Made by a program: the position numbers and the translations under genes
The notes under the pieces: generated by a model
Told to the model about the DNA's origin: nothing
Database searches by the model: none
What the model saw: the letters and a program-made list of their open reading frames with translations, nothing else
Shown: positions 15,200 through 24,971 of the stretch, piece by piece
Layout of the letters: each line of letters begins with the position of its first letter
Position numbering within the stretch: the stretch's first letter is position 1
DNA from: Pectobacterium sp. A5351
GTDB taxonomy: Bacteria > Pseudomonadota > Gammaproteobacteria > Enterobacterales > Enterobacteriaceae
Direction: 5' to 3'
Assembly: GCF_028335745.1 (NCBI RefSeq)
Contig: NZ_CP116477.1
Span: 682,001-746,000 of the forward strand
DNA length: 64,000 nucleotides

Positions 15200-17026
15200 T
15201 CAAGATTTCTCAGGCACAGCATGAACCAATTGACCTTTGAAATACGTTTTTACTACGTTGGTCTGGTGCACTTGTTTGATGGGTACGTTGAACAAGTGGC
15301 GATCTAAAACGATAAGATCGGCGGATTTACCCAGCTCGATCGATCCTGTCTCTTCTTCTATCCCCATCGCTTTCGCACTGTTGATGGTATAGATACGAAT
15401 AGCTTCAGACAGATCAACAGCTTCTTCGGATGCCAGTGTTCCAGGCATGTCTCCCAAAGGATTCTGTCGCGTCACCAGCCCTTCAATTCCGACCCAAGGG
15501 GATGGCGTAGGGCCACCCGCAGGCCAGTCGGAACCGCCGGCAACTACTGCGCCAGAGCGGAGTAGTTTAACTGTGGGGACAAAATCTTTCATGCGTTCTG
15601 CGCCAATGGTGACGACGCTGGCCTGTGTCATATCAGAAGGAAACCACAACATCGGCGATAGATCGGCGGCAACGCGTAACTGGGAAAAGCGCGGAATATC
15701 TTGCGGTGATATCAGATGCGTATGCGCGATTTGATGCATAGGACCATTTGGTCCATTGATTTTTCGTACCTGTTCAACGGCATCCAGCGCCAGACGCAGC
15801 GAGCCATCTCCCGCAGCATGAAGCTTGGTTGATATGCCTTGTTTATCCAGCTTGGATAAAATTTCTACAACCTGCTCGGTGGTGTAGTGTGTATCTCCGT
15901 GGTAGTGATCGCCATGTGCCTGAGTGGGCAAATAGGGGGCAAGCAGTTTCGCGGTATGGGCTGGCGGAACGCCATCCAAAACAAATTTAAAACGATCGGG
16001 AAAGAAGTTGGTGGTGCGGTAGACGTCGCGTCGGGCAACCAGCTCCATGCCCGCGGCACCTTCATCCAGAAGCGGAGTAGAAACGATCGAGCCGATAATG
16101 CGTAAAGGCAGGCCTTCTGCCCGGTCAATCTTGCTCCAGATACGCAGATTCACTTCAGAACTGACCGCTTCCTGTACGCCCGTGATACCTAACGACACCA
16201 TCGTTTTTGCGGCACCGCGTCCTGATGTCAGCCGTTGTTCTTCCGTGCGTACTGGAACCAGACTTTGTACATGCTGGAACGCGGGGAATTCTTGCAACAG
16301 ACCTGTAGGCTCGCCTGTTTTTGCATCTTTAACAATGACGCCTCCGGCTGGACTAACTGACTGGGCGGTGATAGTGGCCAGACTCATCGCTTTGCTGTTA
16401 ACCCAGCGGTTGTGGTAGGAATCATCGCGCAGAATTACCGGATGTCCGTTACTGATTTTATCCAGCTTTGCTAGTGCTTTAGCAGTAGAAAGCTCCGCCA
16501 TATGTGGGCTACCCCAGGCTGAGCCGACCACCCATTCGCCTGGTCCTGCTTTCTGCACGCATTCACTCACCTGGTTTAGGATTTCATCCAGTGAGCTTGT
16601 TTGCGCGAAGTTACAGGAGTAAATATCTTCATAGCCGCCGTCTAATGGGTGAGCATGGACGTCATTAATCCCCGGCATTGCCATGCTGCCCTCAAGATCA
16701 ACCACCTGTGTTTTCGGACCGATAAATTCCGCGGCCTGTGCATTTGAACCGATGAAAACGTAACGACCATCGCGTACCGCGACGGCTTCTGCCCACGGCT
16801 GGCCTTGATTAACGGTGTAGATATTGCCGTTACGTAACACTAAATCGGCAGCCGTTGCTGTTTCTGCTGCGATGAGTGTCGGTGAGGCAAAAAGCAAACC
16901 AGAGACGGTTATAGCAAGTGCTGCGAGCCTGAAAGATGCGTTGCCAGAATGGGGTGAGGATGTCTTGCTGACGAGGATGTGGGATAGCTTTTTGTTATCG
17001 GCGCGAAGCGCACTATTTTTTTCCAT
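15200..17026 (-). CDS. Exported amidohydrolase (YtcJ-like, Amidohydro_3)
   Basis: 608 residues. An unusually long polar N-terminus (about 30 residues) precedes a hydrophobic segment (FRLAALAITVSGLLFASP) and a likely signal-peptidase site near LIAAET. The metal-dependent hydrolase domain follows: N-terminal LVLRNGNIYTVNQGQPWAEA, metal-binding DVHAHPLDGG near 117, LHAAGDGSLRLALDAVEQV near 395, GSDWPAGGP near 500, and the terminal SADLIVLDRHLFNVP typical of the composite domain. Family members hydrolyse amides or formamides; many are of unknown substrate. A ribosome-binding site GGAG lies 9 bases before the ATG. Monocistronic or paired with the small downstream ORF. Confidence 0.85.
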   Translation of the reverse strand: MEKNSALRADNKKLSHILVSKTSSPHSGNASFRLAALAITVSGLLFASPTLIAAETATAADLVLRNGNIYTVNQGQPWAEAVAVRDGRYVFIGSNAQAAEFIGPKTQVVDLEGSMAMPGINDVHAHPLDGGYEDIYSCNFAQTSSLDEILNQVSECVQKAGPGEWVVGSAWGSPHMAELSTAKALAKLDKISNGHPVILRDDSYHNRWVNSKAMSLATITAQSVSPAGGVIVKDAKTGEPTGLLQEFPAFQHVQSLVPVRTEEQRLTSGRGAAKTMVSLGITGVQEAVSSEVNLRIWSKIDRAEGLPLRIIGSIVSTPLLDEGAAGMELVARRDVYRTTNFFPDRFKFVLDGVPPAHTAKLLAPYLPTQAHGDHYHGDTHYTTEQVVEILSKLDKQGISTKLHAAGDGSLRLALDAVEQVRKINGPNGPMHQIAHTHLISPQDIPRFSQLRVAADLSPMLWFPSDMTQASVVTIGAERMKDFVPTVKLLRSGAVVAGGSDWPAGGPTPSPWVGIEGLVTRQNPLGDMPGTLASEEAVDLSEAIRIYTINSAKAMGIEEETGSIELGKSADLIVLDRHLFNVPIKQVHQTNVVKTYFKGQLVHAVPEKS

Positions 17027-17210
17027 ACGTTATATCTCCATATATAGCGTTTATACCCGTTGATGGGGCGTTGCTATTTTTTAGTAGCGATGGAGAAATA
17101 ACTGTACTGATTGTGCCCTGATTATACCGTTGAGCACGAAACGTACATGATGTGATGATTTCTTTGGTTGATTGTTTATTTTCGGTTTTTCCCATTCATC
17201 ACAAAATGAA

Positions 17211-17232
17211 AAACCCCGATAAATCGGGGTTT
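17211..17232 (-). terminator. Terminator of ssb
   Basis: AAACCCCGAT/ATCGGGGTTT is a 10-bp perfect stem with a 2-base gap and a T-run on the minus strand, 29 bp beyond the ssb stop. The A-rich other side could also serve the opposite strand. Confidence 0.8.
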
Positions 17233-17260
17233 CAATAGGATGTTTTGATAAACGGCGCAC

Positions 17261-17791
17261 TCAGAACGGAATGTCGTCGTCGAAATCCATTGGCGGTTCG
17301 TTGCTTTGCGCTGGAGCGCTATTTTGCGCTGGACGCTGTTGAGCTTGCGCGCCACCACTGAACTGGTTGCCGCCTTGCGGCTGTTGAGGTTGTCCCCAAC
17401 CGCCTTGCTGTTGGCCTCCGCCTGCTGGCGCGCCGCCGCCCTGACGTCCACCTAACATCTGCATGGTGCCGCCGACGTTAACGACGACTTCGGTGGTGTA
17501 GCGCTCTACGCCAGCCTGATCGGCCCATTTACGGGTTTGCAGTGCGCCTTCGATGTAAACCTGAGAGCCTTTGCGCAGATATTCGCCCGCGACTTCAGCC
17601 AGTTTGCCGAACAGCACCACGCGGTGCCACTCGGTCTTCTCTTTCTGTTCGCCGGTCTGTTTATCACGCCAGGATTCGGAAGTTGCCAGTGTGATGTTGG
17701 CAACTGCACCACCATTCGGCATATAGCGGACTTCCGGGTCTTGACCCAGATTCCCGACAAGAATCACTTTATTAACGCCTCTGCTGGCCAT
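17261..17791 (-). CDS. ssb: Single-stranded DNA-binding protein
   Basis: 176 residues. The OB fold begins [20 protein letters not shown] and includes the [10 protein letters not shown] loop. The flexible linker (about residues 115-165) is Gly/Gln/Pro-rich, and the acidic tip MDFDDDIPF is intact for protein docking. Binds ssDNA as a tetramer in replication, recombination and repair. Divergent from uvrA as in E. coli. Start at 17791 has GGAGAG upstream; a longer frame to 17872 is not conserved. Confidence 0.98.
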   Translation of the reverse strand: MASRGVNKVILVGNLGQDPEVRYMPNGGAVANITLATSESWRDKQTGEQKEKTEWHRVVLFGKLAEVAGEYLRKGSQVYIEGALQTRKWADQAGVERYTTEVVVNVGGTMQMLGGRQGGGAPAGGGQQQGGWGQPQQPQGGNQFSGGAQAQQRPAQNSAPAQSNEPPMDFDDDIPF

Positions 17792-17938
17792 GCTCGTCTC
17801 TCCTGATGAATCGGTAGATTTATTTTCTAAGTCTAAACGATCAATCTTACCATGTGGAAAACTCTCTGTCATACCTGCGAAATAGCTTCAGAAATGAAAG
17901 TAAAATTTGCAGCGTTTGCAAGGTAAAGGGGGTTAATA

Positions 17939-17954
17939 CTGGATATCCATTCAG
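17939..17954. promoter_or_regulatory. LexA (SOS) box between ssb and uvrA
   Basis: CTGGATATCCATTCAG fits the CTG-N10-CAG LexA consensus and closely matches the known E. coli uvrA box. It lies in the 328-bp divergent ssb-uvrA gap and should repress uvrA, and perhaps one ssb promoter, until DNA damage. Confidence 0.88.
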
Positions 17955-18013
17955 TTTTTTTTATGGCAAGCTATCCCTGCTTGCCACCCTATCGGGCCGT
18001 CGCAAGCGACGTT

Positions 18014-18038
18014 AAAAAACGCGTCCGGCGTTTTTTTT
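18014..18038. terminator. Intrinsic-terminator-like hairpin in the uvrA leader
   Basis: AAAAAACGC/GCGTTTTTT with a 5-base loop, followed by further T residues. It lies between the LexA box and the uvrA start, so a transcript begun at the LexA-controlled promoter would have to pass it. It is symmetric (A-run and T-run) and could act on either strand. Confidence 0.6.
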
Positions 18039-18119
18039 ATGCCATAATTGCTCGTTTCGTACCGGTTCTCTCTCTTCGAGAGGCGATGACAAACCGTTTT
18101 TATTCCGGGAAGTGTGTGA

Positions 18120-20954
18120 ATGGATAAGATCGAAGTTCGTGGTGCTCGTACCCATAATCTCAAAAATATCAACCTGATAATCCCCCGTGACAAGCTGATC
18201 GTCATCACCGGCTTGTCGGGTTCGGGTAAGTCATCGCTGGCGTTTGACACGCTGTACGCCGAAGGGCAGCGGCGCTATGTGGAATCCCTCTCCGCTTACG
18301 CCCGTCAGTTTTTGTCGCTGATGGAAAAACCGGACGTCGATCATATCGAAGGGCTGTCGCCCGCCATTTCTATCGAACAGAAATCCACCTCGCATAACCC
18401 GCGATCCACGGTCGGGACGATTACCGAAATTCATGACTACCTGCGTCTGCTGTTTGCACGCGTGGGTGAGCCTCGCTGTCCGGAGCACGATGTGCCGCTG
18501 GACGCGCAGACAGTCAGCCAGATGGTGGATAACGTGCTGGCGCAGCCGGAAGGCAAACGCCTGATGCTGCTGGCGCCGATTGTGAAAGATCGCAAAGGCG
18601 AACACAGCAAAACGCTGGAAAATCTGGCTTCACAAGGCTATATCCGCGCCCGTATCGACGGCGAAGTGTGCGATCTGTCCGATCCGCCAAAGCTGGAATT
18701 ACAGAAAAAGCACACCATTGAGGTCGTCGTTGACCGGTTCAAAGTACGTGACGATCTGGCACAGCGGCTGGCGGAATCGTTTGAAACTGCGCTGGATCTC
18801 TCTGGTGGTAGCGTGGTGGTGGCCGATATGGACGACCCTACCCAGCCTGAACTGCTGTTCTCAGCGAACTTTGCCTGCCCGGTGTGTGGCTACAGCATGC
18901 ATGAGCTGGAACCGCGCATGTTCTCGTTCAACAACCCGGCGGGCGCTTGCCCAAGCTGTGATGGTCTGGGGGTGCAGCAATTCTTCGATCCGGCTCGCGT
19001 GGTGCAAAACGCGGAGCTGTCTCTGGCTGGCGGCGCGATTCGCGGCTGGGATCGCCGCAACTTCTACTATTTCCAAATGCTGCGCTCACTGGCGGAGCAC
19101 TACAAATTTGACGTCGATGTGCCGTTTGAAAGCCTGAGCGCCGCGGTGCAGAAAGTGATTCTGTACGGCTCTGGTAAAGAGAATATCGAATTTAAATATA
19201 TCAACGATCGCGGGGACACCTCGGTACGCCGCCATCCGTTCGAAGGCGTGCTGCACAACATGGAGCGCCGTTATAAAGAGACGGAATCCACGGCGGTACG
19301 CGAAGAGCTGGCGAAATTTATCAGCAACCGTTCCTGCGCCAGTTGCGGCGGTACACGTCTGCGTGAAGAGGCACGTAACGTGTTTGTCGAGCAGACGACG
19401 CTGCCGCAGATTTCTGATATGAGTATCGGCCATGCGATGACGTTCTTCCAGAATATGAAGCTCAGCGGGCAGCGTGCTCAAATCGCCGAGAAAGTGCTGA
19501 AAGAGATTGGCGATCGGCTGAAGTTTCTGGTGAACGTCGGGCTGAACTATTTGTCGCTCTCCCGCTCGGCGGAAACGCTGTCCGGCGGTGAGGCGCAGCG
19601 TATTCGTCTGGCGAGCCAGATCGGCGCCGGGCTGGTTGGCGTGATGTACGTGCTGGATGAACCGTCCATCGGCTTGCACCAGCGCGACAACGAGCGCCTG
19701 CTGGAAACCCTGATTCATCTGCGTAATCTGGGCAATACCGTCATTGTGGTAGAACACGATGAAGACGCGATTCGCGCTGCTGACCATGTGATTGATATCG
19801 GTCCCGGCGCGGGCGTGCACGGCGGCCAGATTGTCGCAGAGGGCACGATGAAAGAGATCATGGCGGTGCCGGATTCGTTGACGGGGCAGTTCCTCAGCGG
19901 CAAACGCAAGATTGAAATCCCGAAGCAGCGCGTACCTGCGGATCCGACCAACGTGTTGAAGCTGATTGGTGCGAAGGGCAATAACCTGAAAGACGTGACG
20001 CTGACGCTACCGGTTGGGTTGTTTACCTGTATCACCGGCGTATCGGGATCGGGCAAATCGACCCTGATCAACGATACCTTGTTCCCACTGGCGCAGCGTC
20101 AGTTGAACGGCGCGACGCTGGCGGAACCCGCTGCTCACCGCGAGATTCAGGGGCTGGAGCATTTCGATAAGGTGATCGATATCGATCAAAGCCCGATTGG
20201 CCGCACGCCGCGTTCCAACCCGGCAACCTACACCGGTATTTTCACACCAATTCGTGAGCTGTTTGCCGGCGTGCCGGAAGCGCGTACCCGCGGCTATAAC
20301 CCTGGCCGTTTCAGCTTTAACGTGCGCGGTGGACGCTGTGAAGCCTGTCAGGGCGATGGCGTAATTAAGGTCGAAATGCACTTCCTGCCGGATGTTTATG
20401 TGCCGTGCGACCAGTGCAAAGGCAAGCGCTATAACCGCGAAACGCTGGAAATTCAATACAAAGGCAAAGGCATTCATGAAGTGCTGGATATGACTATCGA
20501 AGAAGCGCGAGAGTTCTTTGATGCCATTCCGGCACTGGCGCGGAAGCTACAAACGCTGATTGACGTTGGCCTGTCCTACATTCGTCTTGGGCAGTCGGCC
20601 ACCACACTGTCCGGCGGGGAAGCGCAGCGTGTGAAACTGTCTCGCGAGCTGTCAAAACGCGGAACCGGGCAGACGTTGTATATTCTCGACGAACCCACGA
20701 CCGGCCTGCACTTTGCCGATATTCAGCAGCTTTTGGCTGTGTTGCATCAGTTGCGCGATCAGGGCAATACCATTGTGGTGATTGAACACAATCTGGACGT
20801 GATTAAGACGGCTGACTGGATTGTCGATTTGGGGCCGGAAGGCGGCAGCGGCGGCGGAGAAATTCTGGTTTCCGGCACGCCGGAGACGGTGGCAGAGTGC
20901 GAACAGTCTCACACTGCACGCTTCCTGCGACCGATTCTGGCACGCGAAGCCTGA
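18120..20954 (+). CDS. uvrA: UvrABC excinuclease subunit A
   Basis: 944 residues, close to the E. coli 940. Two ABC ATPase modules are visible: Walker [10 protein letters not shown] near residue 31 and GVSGSGKST near 640, and signature LSGGEAQRI near 488 with [12 protein letters not shown] near 830. Zinc modules [14 protein letters not shown]...CPSC near 253-280 and CEACQGDGV...CDQC near 740-766 are intact. Recognises bulky DNA lesions and loads UvrB in nucleotide excision repair. LexA box upstream indicates SOS control. Confidence 0.99.
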   Translation: MDKIEVRGARTHNLKNINLIIPRDKLIVITGLSGSGKSSLAFDTLYAEGQRRYVESLSAYARQFLSLMEKPDVDHIEGLSPAISIEQKSTSHNPRSTVGTITEIHDYLRLLFARVGEPRCPEHDVPLDAQTVSQMVDNVLAQPEGKRLMLLAPIVKDRKGEHSKTLENLASQGYIRARIDGEVCDLSDPPKLELQKKHTIEVVVDRFKVRDDLAQRLAESFETALDLSGGSVVVADMDDPTQPELLFSANFACPVCGYSMHELEPRMFSFNNPAGACPSCDGLGVQQFFDPARVVQNAELSLAGGAIRGWDRRNFYYFQMLRSLAEHYKFDVDVPFESLSAAVQKVILYGSGKENIEFKYINDRGDTSVRRHPFEGVLHNMERRYKETESTAVREELAKFISNRSCASCGGTRLREEARNVFVEQTTLPQISDMSIGHAMTFFQNMKLSGQRAQIAEKVLKEIGDRLKFLVNVGLNYLSLSRSAETLSGGEAQRIRLASQIGAGLVGVMYVLDEPSIGLHQRDNERLLETLIHLRNLGNTVIVVEHDEDAIRAADHVIDIGPGAGVHGGQIVAEGTMKEIMAVPDSLTGQFLSGKRKIEIPKQRVPADPTNVLKLIGAKGNNLKDVTLTLPVGLFTCITGVSGSGKSTLINDTLFPLAQRQLNGATLAEPAAHREIQGLEHFDKVIDIDQSPIGRTPRSNPATYTGIFTPIRELFAGVPEARTRGYNPGRFSFNVRGGRCEACQGDGVIKVEMHFLPDVYVPCDQCKGKRYNRETLEIQYKGKGIHEVLDMTIEEAREFFDAIPALARKLQTLIDVGLSYIRLGQSATTLSGGEAQRVKLSRELSKRGTGQTLYILDEPTTGLHFADIQQLLAVLHQLRDQGNTIVVIEHNLDVIKTADWIVDLGPEGGSGGGEILVSGTPETVAECEQSHTARFLRPILAREA

Positions 20955-20970
20955 TAGCAGGGAGGTGGCG

Positions 20971-21390
20971 ATGTGGATGCAATATGACATCCGCCTGAAA
21001 CCGAAAGCCAGAGGTTTCCATCTGGTGACCGATGAGATACTGGCGCAGGTCACGGCGCTGCGCCAGATAAACGTCGGGCTGATGCAGGTGTTCATCAAGC
21101 ACACCTCGGCGGCGCTAACGATTAACGAGAATGCGGACTCCACGGTACGGCAGGATTTCGAGAGCTTCTTTAATCGCTTAGTGCCGGAGGGTGAACCGTA
21201 CTACCGCCATACGTATGAAGGGAGCGACGACATGCCGGCGCACCTGAAGGGCAGCCTGCTCGGAAACAGCCTGATAATCCCCGTCACCAATGGACGCCTG
21301 AACATTGGCACCTGGCAGGGCATCTACCTGTGCGAGCACCGCAACCACGCCGGCAGCCGCTCGCTGGTTGTCACACTCAACGGGGAATAG
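20971..21390 (+). CDS. yjbQ: YjbQ/UPF0047 family protein
   Basis: 139 residues with family motifs FHLVTDEI, LMQVFIKHTSAALTINENAD and GTWQGIYLCEHRNHAGSR. Members bind a metal through conserved His/Asp and weak thiamine-phosphate synthase activity has been reported; the physiological role is unsettled. It follows uvrA by 16 bp with GGGAGGTGG before the ATG, so is probably cotranscribed. Adjacent to uvrA in E. coli as well. Confidence 0.93.
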   Translation: MWMQYDIRLKPKARGFHLVTDEILAQVTALRQINVGLMQVFIKHTSAALTINENADSTVRQDFESFFNRLVPEGEPYYRHTYEGSDDMPAHLKGSLLGNSLIIPVTNGRLNIGTWQGIYLCEHRNHAGSRSLVVTLNGE

Positions 21391-21411
21391 TCCAGCGACG
21401 CATGTCGATAA

Positions 21412-21560
21412 ATATCGAACTGCCTGTACGGCAGTTTACTCTGAACCTGCAAGCCAGCCTTACACGGTGCCTTTCTAAGCTACCTAATACGGCAGTGAAC
21501 AGCACAATCAAGCCGCCCTTCGTCTTCTGCAATTTCTAAGCTGCCGTACAAAAAGCTTAC
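21412..21560 (-). CRISPR. Relic type I-F CRISPR mini-array, 3 repeats and 2 spacers
   Basis: On the minus strand, repeat-like units lie at 21533-21560, 21472-21500 and 21412-21439. All three carry parts of the Pectobacterium I-F repeat (ACTGCCGTACAGGCAG and CTTAGAAA). The two intervals, 21501-21532 and 21440-21471, are each exactly 32 nt, the standard I-F spacer length. The middle repeat is the best preserved (29 nt, one inserted base). The first has lost its 5' half and the last its CTTAGAAA end. No cas gene is nearby. It lies between yjbQ and ygjP. Confidence 0.8.
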
Positions 21561-21574
21561 CTACAGTTTTAAGC

Positions 21575-21616
21575 GGGCTTTGCTGTACCTCAAAATTTAT
21601 TTATTCAACAAAGCCC
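21575..21616. repeat. Inverted repeat beside the CRISPR relic
   Basis: GGGCTTTG and CAAAGCCC form an 8-bp perfect stem around a 26-base AT-rich interval, on the side where an array leader would lie. Function unknown; possibly a terminator for ygjP on the minus strand. Confidence 0.35.
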
Positions 21617-21654
21617 AAAGCAAAGTGAACCCATCACAAAAGATGAGTTTAGGT

Positions 21655-22152
21655 CTAACCTGATTTTATTTCTCGCCAGTTGAGCCAGATTCGCATATCA
21701 AACTCCAACTGGTGATAATCAGGATCCATATGGCAACAAAGTTGGTAGAAGGCTTTGTTGTGGTCTTTTTCTTTGAGGTGGGCAAGTTCGTGTATCACGA
21801 TCATCCGCAGGAAATCTTCCGGCCCGTCACGGAATAGCGTCGCTATTCGGATTTCGTTATTGGATTTTAATTTCCCGCCCTGTACGCGTGCCACAAACGT
21901 ATTGGTTCCCAGCGTCCCTTTTATCGGATTCTGTTTGTTGTCGTAGAGCACCTTTGATATTGCGGGGGCGTTTTTCAGATAGCGCTGTTTCAGCTCAGCG
22001 ACAAACTGATAGAGCGACTTGTCACTCTGGATCGGATGGCGATCAGGGTATTTTTTTTCCAGCCAGGTGCCGAGTTTGCCTTGATCGAGGAGCGTTTGAA
22101 CTTGGGCAACAATCGCCGGAGGGTAACCGTTCAGGTAGCGTAGTTGGGTCAT
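21655..22152 (-). CDS. ygjP: YgjP-like M48-type metallopeptidase fold protein
   Basis: 165 residues, the same length as E. coli YgjP. The zinc motif HELAHLKEKDHNKAF (HExxH plus a downstream His) lies near residues 121-135, followed by YQLCCHMDPDYHQLEFD. E. coli YgjP belongs to the DUF45/WLM-like metalloprotein group; a UTP diphosphatase activity has been suggested, so the peptidase label may mislead. The ATG at 22152 is chosen over a TTG at 22170. It stands alone between the CRISPR relic and tyrB. Confidence 0.88.
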   Translation of the reverse strand: MTQLRYLNGYPPAIVAQVQTLLDQGKLGTWLEKKYPDRHPIQSDKSLYQFVAELKQRYLKNAPAISKVLYDNKQNPIKGTLGTNTFVARVQGGKLKSNNEIRIATLFRDGPEDFLRMIVIHELAHLKEKDHNKAFYQLCCHMDPDYHQLEFDMRIWLNWREIKSG

Positions 22153-22234
22153 GAAATTTTTATCACACAAGCCACTGAATTAAGCGAGTTACAACGGTGA
22201 GTCGGTTAACCCCGTGGCGTTGTCATTTTACGAT

Positions 22235-23428
22235 TTACTGAATCGCGGCGAAGGCCGCAGCGACGCGTTGGACGTTGCCATGGTTCAGTCCCGCCATACA
22301 CATACGGCCGCTGGCGATCAGGTAGACACCGAATTCTTCACGCAGACGATCAACCTGCTCCAGGCTGAAACCGGTATAGCTGAACATGCCGCGCTGAGTG
22401 AGCAGGTAGTCAAAGTTGCGGTTCGGCAGCGCGTTTTTCAATGCCGAAACCAGTTCCTGACGCATACTCAGAATGCGGGTGCGCATCCCTTCGACTTCCG
22501 CTTTCCAGTCGGCGTTCAACTGCGCGTCATTCAGAACCTTAGAAACGACCTGTGCGCCGAAATTCGGTGGGGAAGAGTAGTTGCGGCGGACGGTCGCTTT
22601 TAACTGACCCAGCACGCGTTGTGCGCTGTCGGCATCGTCACACACCACGGAAAGGCCGCCAACGCGCTCGCTATACAGTGAGAAAATTTTGGAGAACGAG
22701 TTGGCGATGAGTGCCGGAACGCCCGCGCTGGCAACGGCGCGAATCGCATAGGCATCCTGCTCGATCCCGAGGCCAAAGCCCTGATAGGCGATGTCCATAA
22801 ACGGAATCAGCTCACGCTGGATGATAACTTCAATGACGCGATCCCACTGCTCGGTAGTGAGATCTGACCCAGTTGGGTTGTGGCAGCACGGGTGCAGCAG
22901 CACGATGCTGCGTACTGGCAGCGTTTGCAGCGTGGCAAGCATGGCGTCAAATTTCACACCCAGGCTTTCGCCATCGAAATACGGGTAGGTGTGAACGTTA
23001 AAGCCCGCGCCCTCGAAGATCGCAATATGGTTTTCCCATGTTGGATCGCTGACCCATACTTCTGAATCAGGGAAGTAACGTTTCAGGAAATCCGCACCCA
23101 CTTTCAGCGCACCTGAACCGCCCAACGTTTGGATGGTGGCGATGCGACCGGCTTCCAGCGCCGCGTGGTTTTCACCAAATAGTAGGTGTTGGATCGCAGT
23201 ACGGTAAGGCTGTAACCCTTCCATCGGCAGATAAGAGCTTGCGCTTTGTGCCGGCTGTTTCAGGCTGCCTTCGGCCGCGCTGACGGAGCGCAACTGCGGG
23301 ATAATATTTTGCTCGTTGTAGTAGAGCCCGATACTCAAATTGATCTTATCCGCTCTTGGATCCTGTTTGAATTTTTCCATCAGAGACAGGATAGGATCTC
23401 CGGCATAGGTATCAACGTTTTGAAACAC
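22235..23428 (-). CDS. tyrB: Aromatic amino acid aminotransferase
   Basis: 397 residues, class I PLP aminotransferase. Motifs are [11 protein letters not shown] near 29-39, [13 protein letters not shown] near 180-195, [10 protein letters not shown] near 213 and the PLP Lys in [16 protein letters not shown] near 248. TyrB transaminates tyrosine, phenylalanine and leucine keto acids with glutamate. Close to alr and dnaB as in E. coli. No TyrR box (TGTAAA-N6-TTTACA) was seen in the short upstream gap. Confidence 0.95.
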   Translation of the reverse strand: MFQNVDTYAGDPILSLMEKFKQDPRADKINLSIGLYYNEQNIIPQLRSVSAAEGSLKQPAQSASSYLPMEGLQPYRTAIQHLLFGENHAALEAGRIATIQTLGGSGALKVGADFLKRYFPDSEVWVSDPTWENHIAIFEGAGFNVHTYPYFDGESLGVKFDAMLATLQTLPVRSIVLLHPCCHNPTGSDLTTEQWDRVIEVIIQRELIPFMDIAYQGFGLGIEQDAYAIRAVASAGVPALIANSFSKIFSLYSERVGGLSVVCDDADSAQRVLGQLKATVRRNYSSPPNFGAQVVSKVLNDAQLNADWKAEVEGMRTRILSMRQELVSALKNALPNRNFDYLLTQRGMFSYTGFSLEQVDRLREEFGVYLIASGRMCMAGLNHGNVQRVAAAFAAIQ

Positions 23429-23492
23429 AGTGTAGCTCTCCTAAGTGTGTCATTTTTATGGGTACCGCAACCCCGACGATGGTGGGGGACAA

Positions 23493-24107
23493 TCAGGCCG
23501 CGTAACGGCCGGGGCGATGATTCATCGCGATAATCAGGTTCAGAATGGTTGCCCCCAGAATGGAAGCAATCAACATCGGTATGCTTACCACGAACAGGGA
23601 AGTCAGCACAATCACAACATCAACGCCCATCTGGAGCTTTCCCGCCCGTAGGCCGTATTTATCCTGAAGATAGAGCGCCAGAATATTCACGCCGCCGAGG
23701 CTGGCCTTATGGCGGAACAGCACCACGAAGCCTATTCCGGTGATGATATTGCCAAACAGCGTGGCGTAGAACGGGTTGAGCTGATCGAAATGAACGAACA
23801 TCGGGTGCAGGTCGGAAAACAGAGAAACCAGCCCGACGGCGCAGAAAGTTTTCACCGTGAATGCCCACCCCATACGGCGTAAAGCCAGATAATAGAAAGG
23901 CAGGTTCAGCAGGAAAAAGGCGATGCCAAAGGAGACATTGGTCAGATAGTGGATAAGGAAAGCCATGCCTGCGGTGCCGCCAGTGAGTGCGCCAGCCTGA
24001 CGCAGCAGAATGACGCCAAACGACACCATCAGTGTGCCGAACAGTATTGCCAGAATATCTTCCAGCAGCGTGTGTGATATTTTTTGTGTGGGAATAACGT
24101 TATCCAT
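23493..24107 (-). CDS. YitT-family membrane protein
   Basis: 204-residue protein with five to six hydrophobic helices. The YitT/DUF161 pattern is visible: GGTAGMAFLIHYL, FFLLNLPFYYLALRRMGW and ASLGGVNILALYL. Function in this family is unknown; a transporter-like role is assumed. This form lacks the C-terminal DUF2179 domain of longer relatives. Start at 24107 is the first ATG that leaves a compact N-terminus, but no strong ribosome-binding site is present. Confidence 0.82.
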   Translation of the reverse strand: MDNVIPTQKISHTLLEDILAILFGTLMVSFGVILLRQAGALTGGTAGMAFLIHYLTNVSFGIAFFLLNLPFYYLALRRMGWAFTVKTFCAVGLVSLFSDLHPMFVHFDQLNPFYATLFGNIITGIGFVVLFRHKASLGGVNILALYLQDKYGLRAGKLQMGVDVVIVLTSLFVVSIPMLIASILGATILNLIIAMNHRPGRYAA

Positions 24108-24358
24108 GGTGAGCACTTCAACAGATTGTCGTAAAAACATGTGCTTACCAAAGCAAGAATCGCACCAGATAGTACCGTTTAGCGACTGCCCTGTATGTAA
24201 TACCGCCTGCGATAAGGGCAAAGCATTGAATTATATGAATGAAAATGATGCATGATTCATGCGATTTTTATTCTTTATTTAGTTTTTTTGTGCATTTATT
24301 TGGAGGTTGTTGCGTGAATCATTCCTTTTTTGCACCAAATAGAGGCGATTGCCCTCAT

Positions 24359-24838
24359 TCAGGGCAACGCAGGCAGTTCCGGCATCATCAAACCGTTTTC
24401 TTTGAGGCGGTTTAATACCACAGAGGTTTTCAGGTGCGCGACGCTCTTGTTCTGCGACAGAATCTGGCTAATCAGCGTGCTGAGCCCAGGCAGATCCGCC
24501 ACGGCGACTTTTAACAGATAATCGGCATCGCCTGTGGTTTTATACGCGTCGATAATGGCGTCCACCTCTCCCAGCATTTGGTGAAAGCGCTCAACGTATT
24601 CGCTGGTGTGGTTGATCAACCGCACTTCAATTAATCCCAGACACTCCAGTCCGACCGCGTTCGGCGACAGGCGGGCATGATAGCCGAGAATCAACTGCGC
24701 CTGTTCCAGTGCGATGCGGCGGCGGGAGCATTGTGAGGCGGACAGCCCGACCAGCTCGCTGAGTTCCTGATTGGTCAGGCGGCCGTTAGTTTGTAGCAGC
24801 GTCAGGATTTTCAGATCGAAATCATCAATGGTGTACAT
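24359..24838 (-). CDS. Lrp/AsnC-family transcriptional regulator
   Basis: 159 residues. The N-terminal HTH reads LTNQELSELVGLSASQCSRR (about 21-40), opening with the family pattern DFDLKILTLLQTNGR. The C-terminal RAM domain includes YKTTGDADYLLKV, the usual effector-binding segment. It is on the same strand as and just upstream of the YitT gene, which it may regulate. Ligand unknown. Confidence 0.9.
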   Translation of the reverse strand: MYTIDDFDLKILTLLQTNGRLTNQELSELVGLSASQCSRRRIALEQAQLILGYHARLSPNAVGLECLGLIEVRLINHTSEYVERFHQMLGEVDAIIDAYKTTGDADYLLKVAVADLPGLSTLISQILSQNKSVAHLKTSVVLNRLKENGLMMPELPALP

Positions 24839-24940
24839 CGCGTTCCCTAAACAGTGTCAGGCAGTGAGCCAAACAGACTACCAGTTTTTTAGGGCGCGTT
24901 GCCTATGAGTTTTTTATTACTGATTTTCGGCGCGTTTAAT

Positions 24941-24968
24941 TTTGTTAACTGCCTACACGGCAGTGAAT
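24941..24968 (-). repeat. Solitary CRISPR I-F-like repeat
   Basis: On the plus strand, ACTGCC-N4-GGCAGTGAA is embedded in a 28-nt segment matching the reverse complement of the I-F repeat at 22 of 28 positions. The stem palindrome is intact. No second repeat flanks it at 60-bp spacing. It immediately follows the stop of the adjacent membrane protein gene. Confidence 0.5.
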
Positions 24969-24971
24969 CCA

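Noticed and set aside
17963..18127. 54-codon ORF in the uvrA leader overlapping the uvrA start
   Set aside because: No ribosome-binding site, runs through the terminator hairpin and encodes an unusual Arg-rich sequence; likely chance.
23429..23492. TyrR box before tyrB
   Set aside because: No TGTAAA-N6-TTTACA-like sequence in the short gap.
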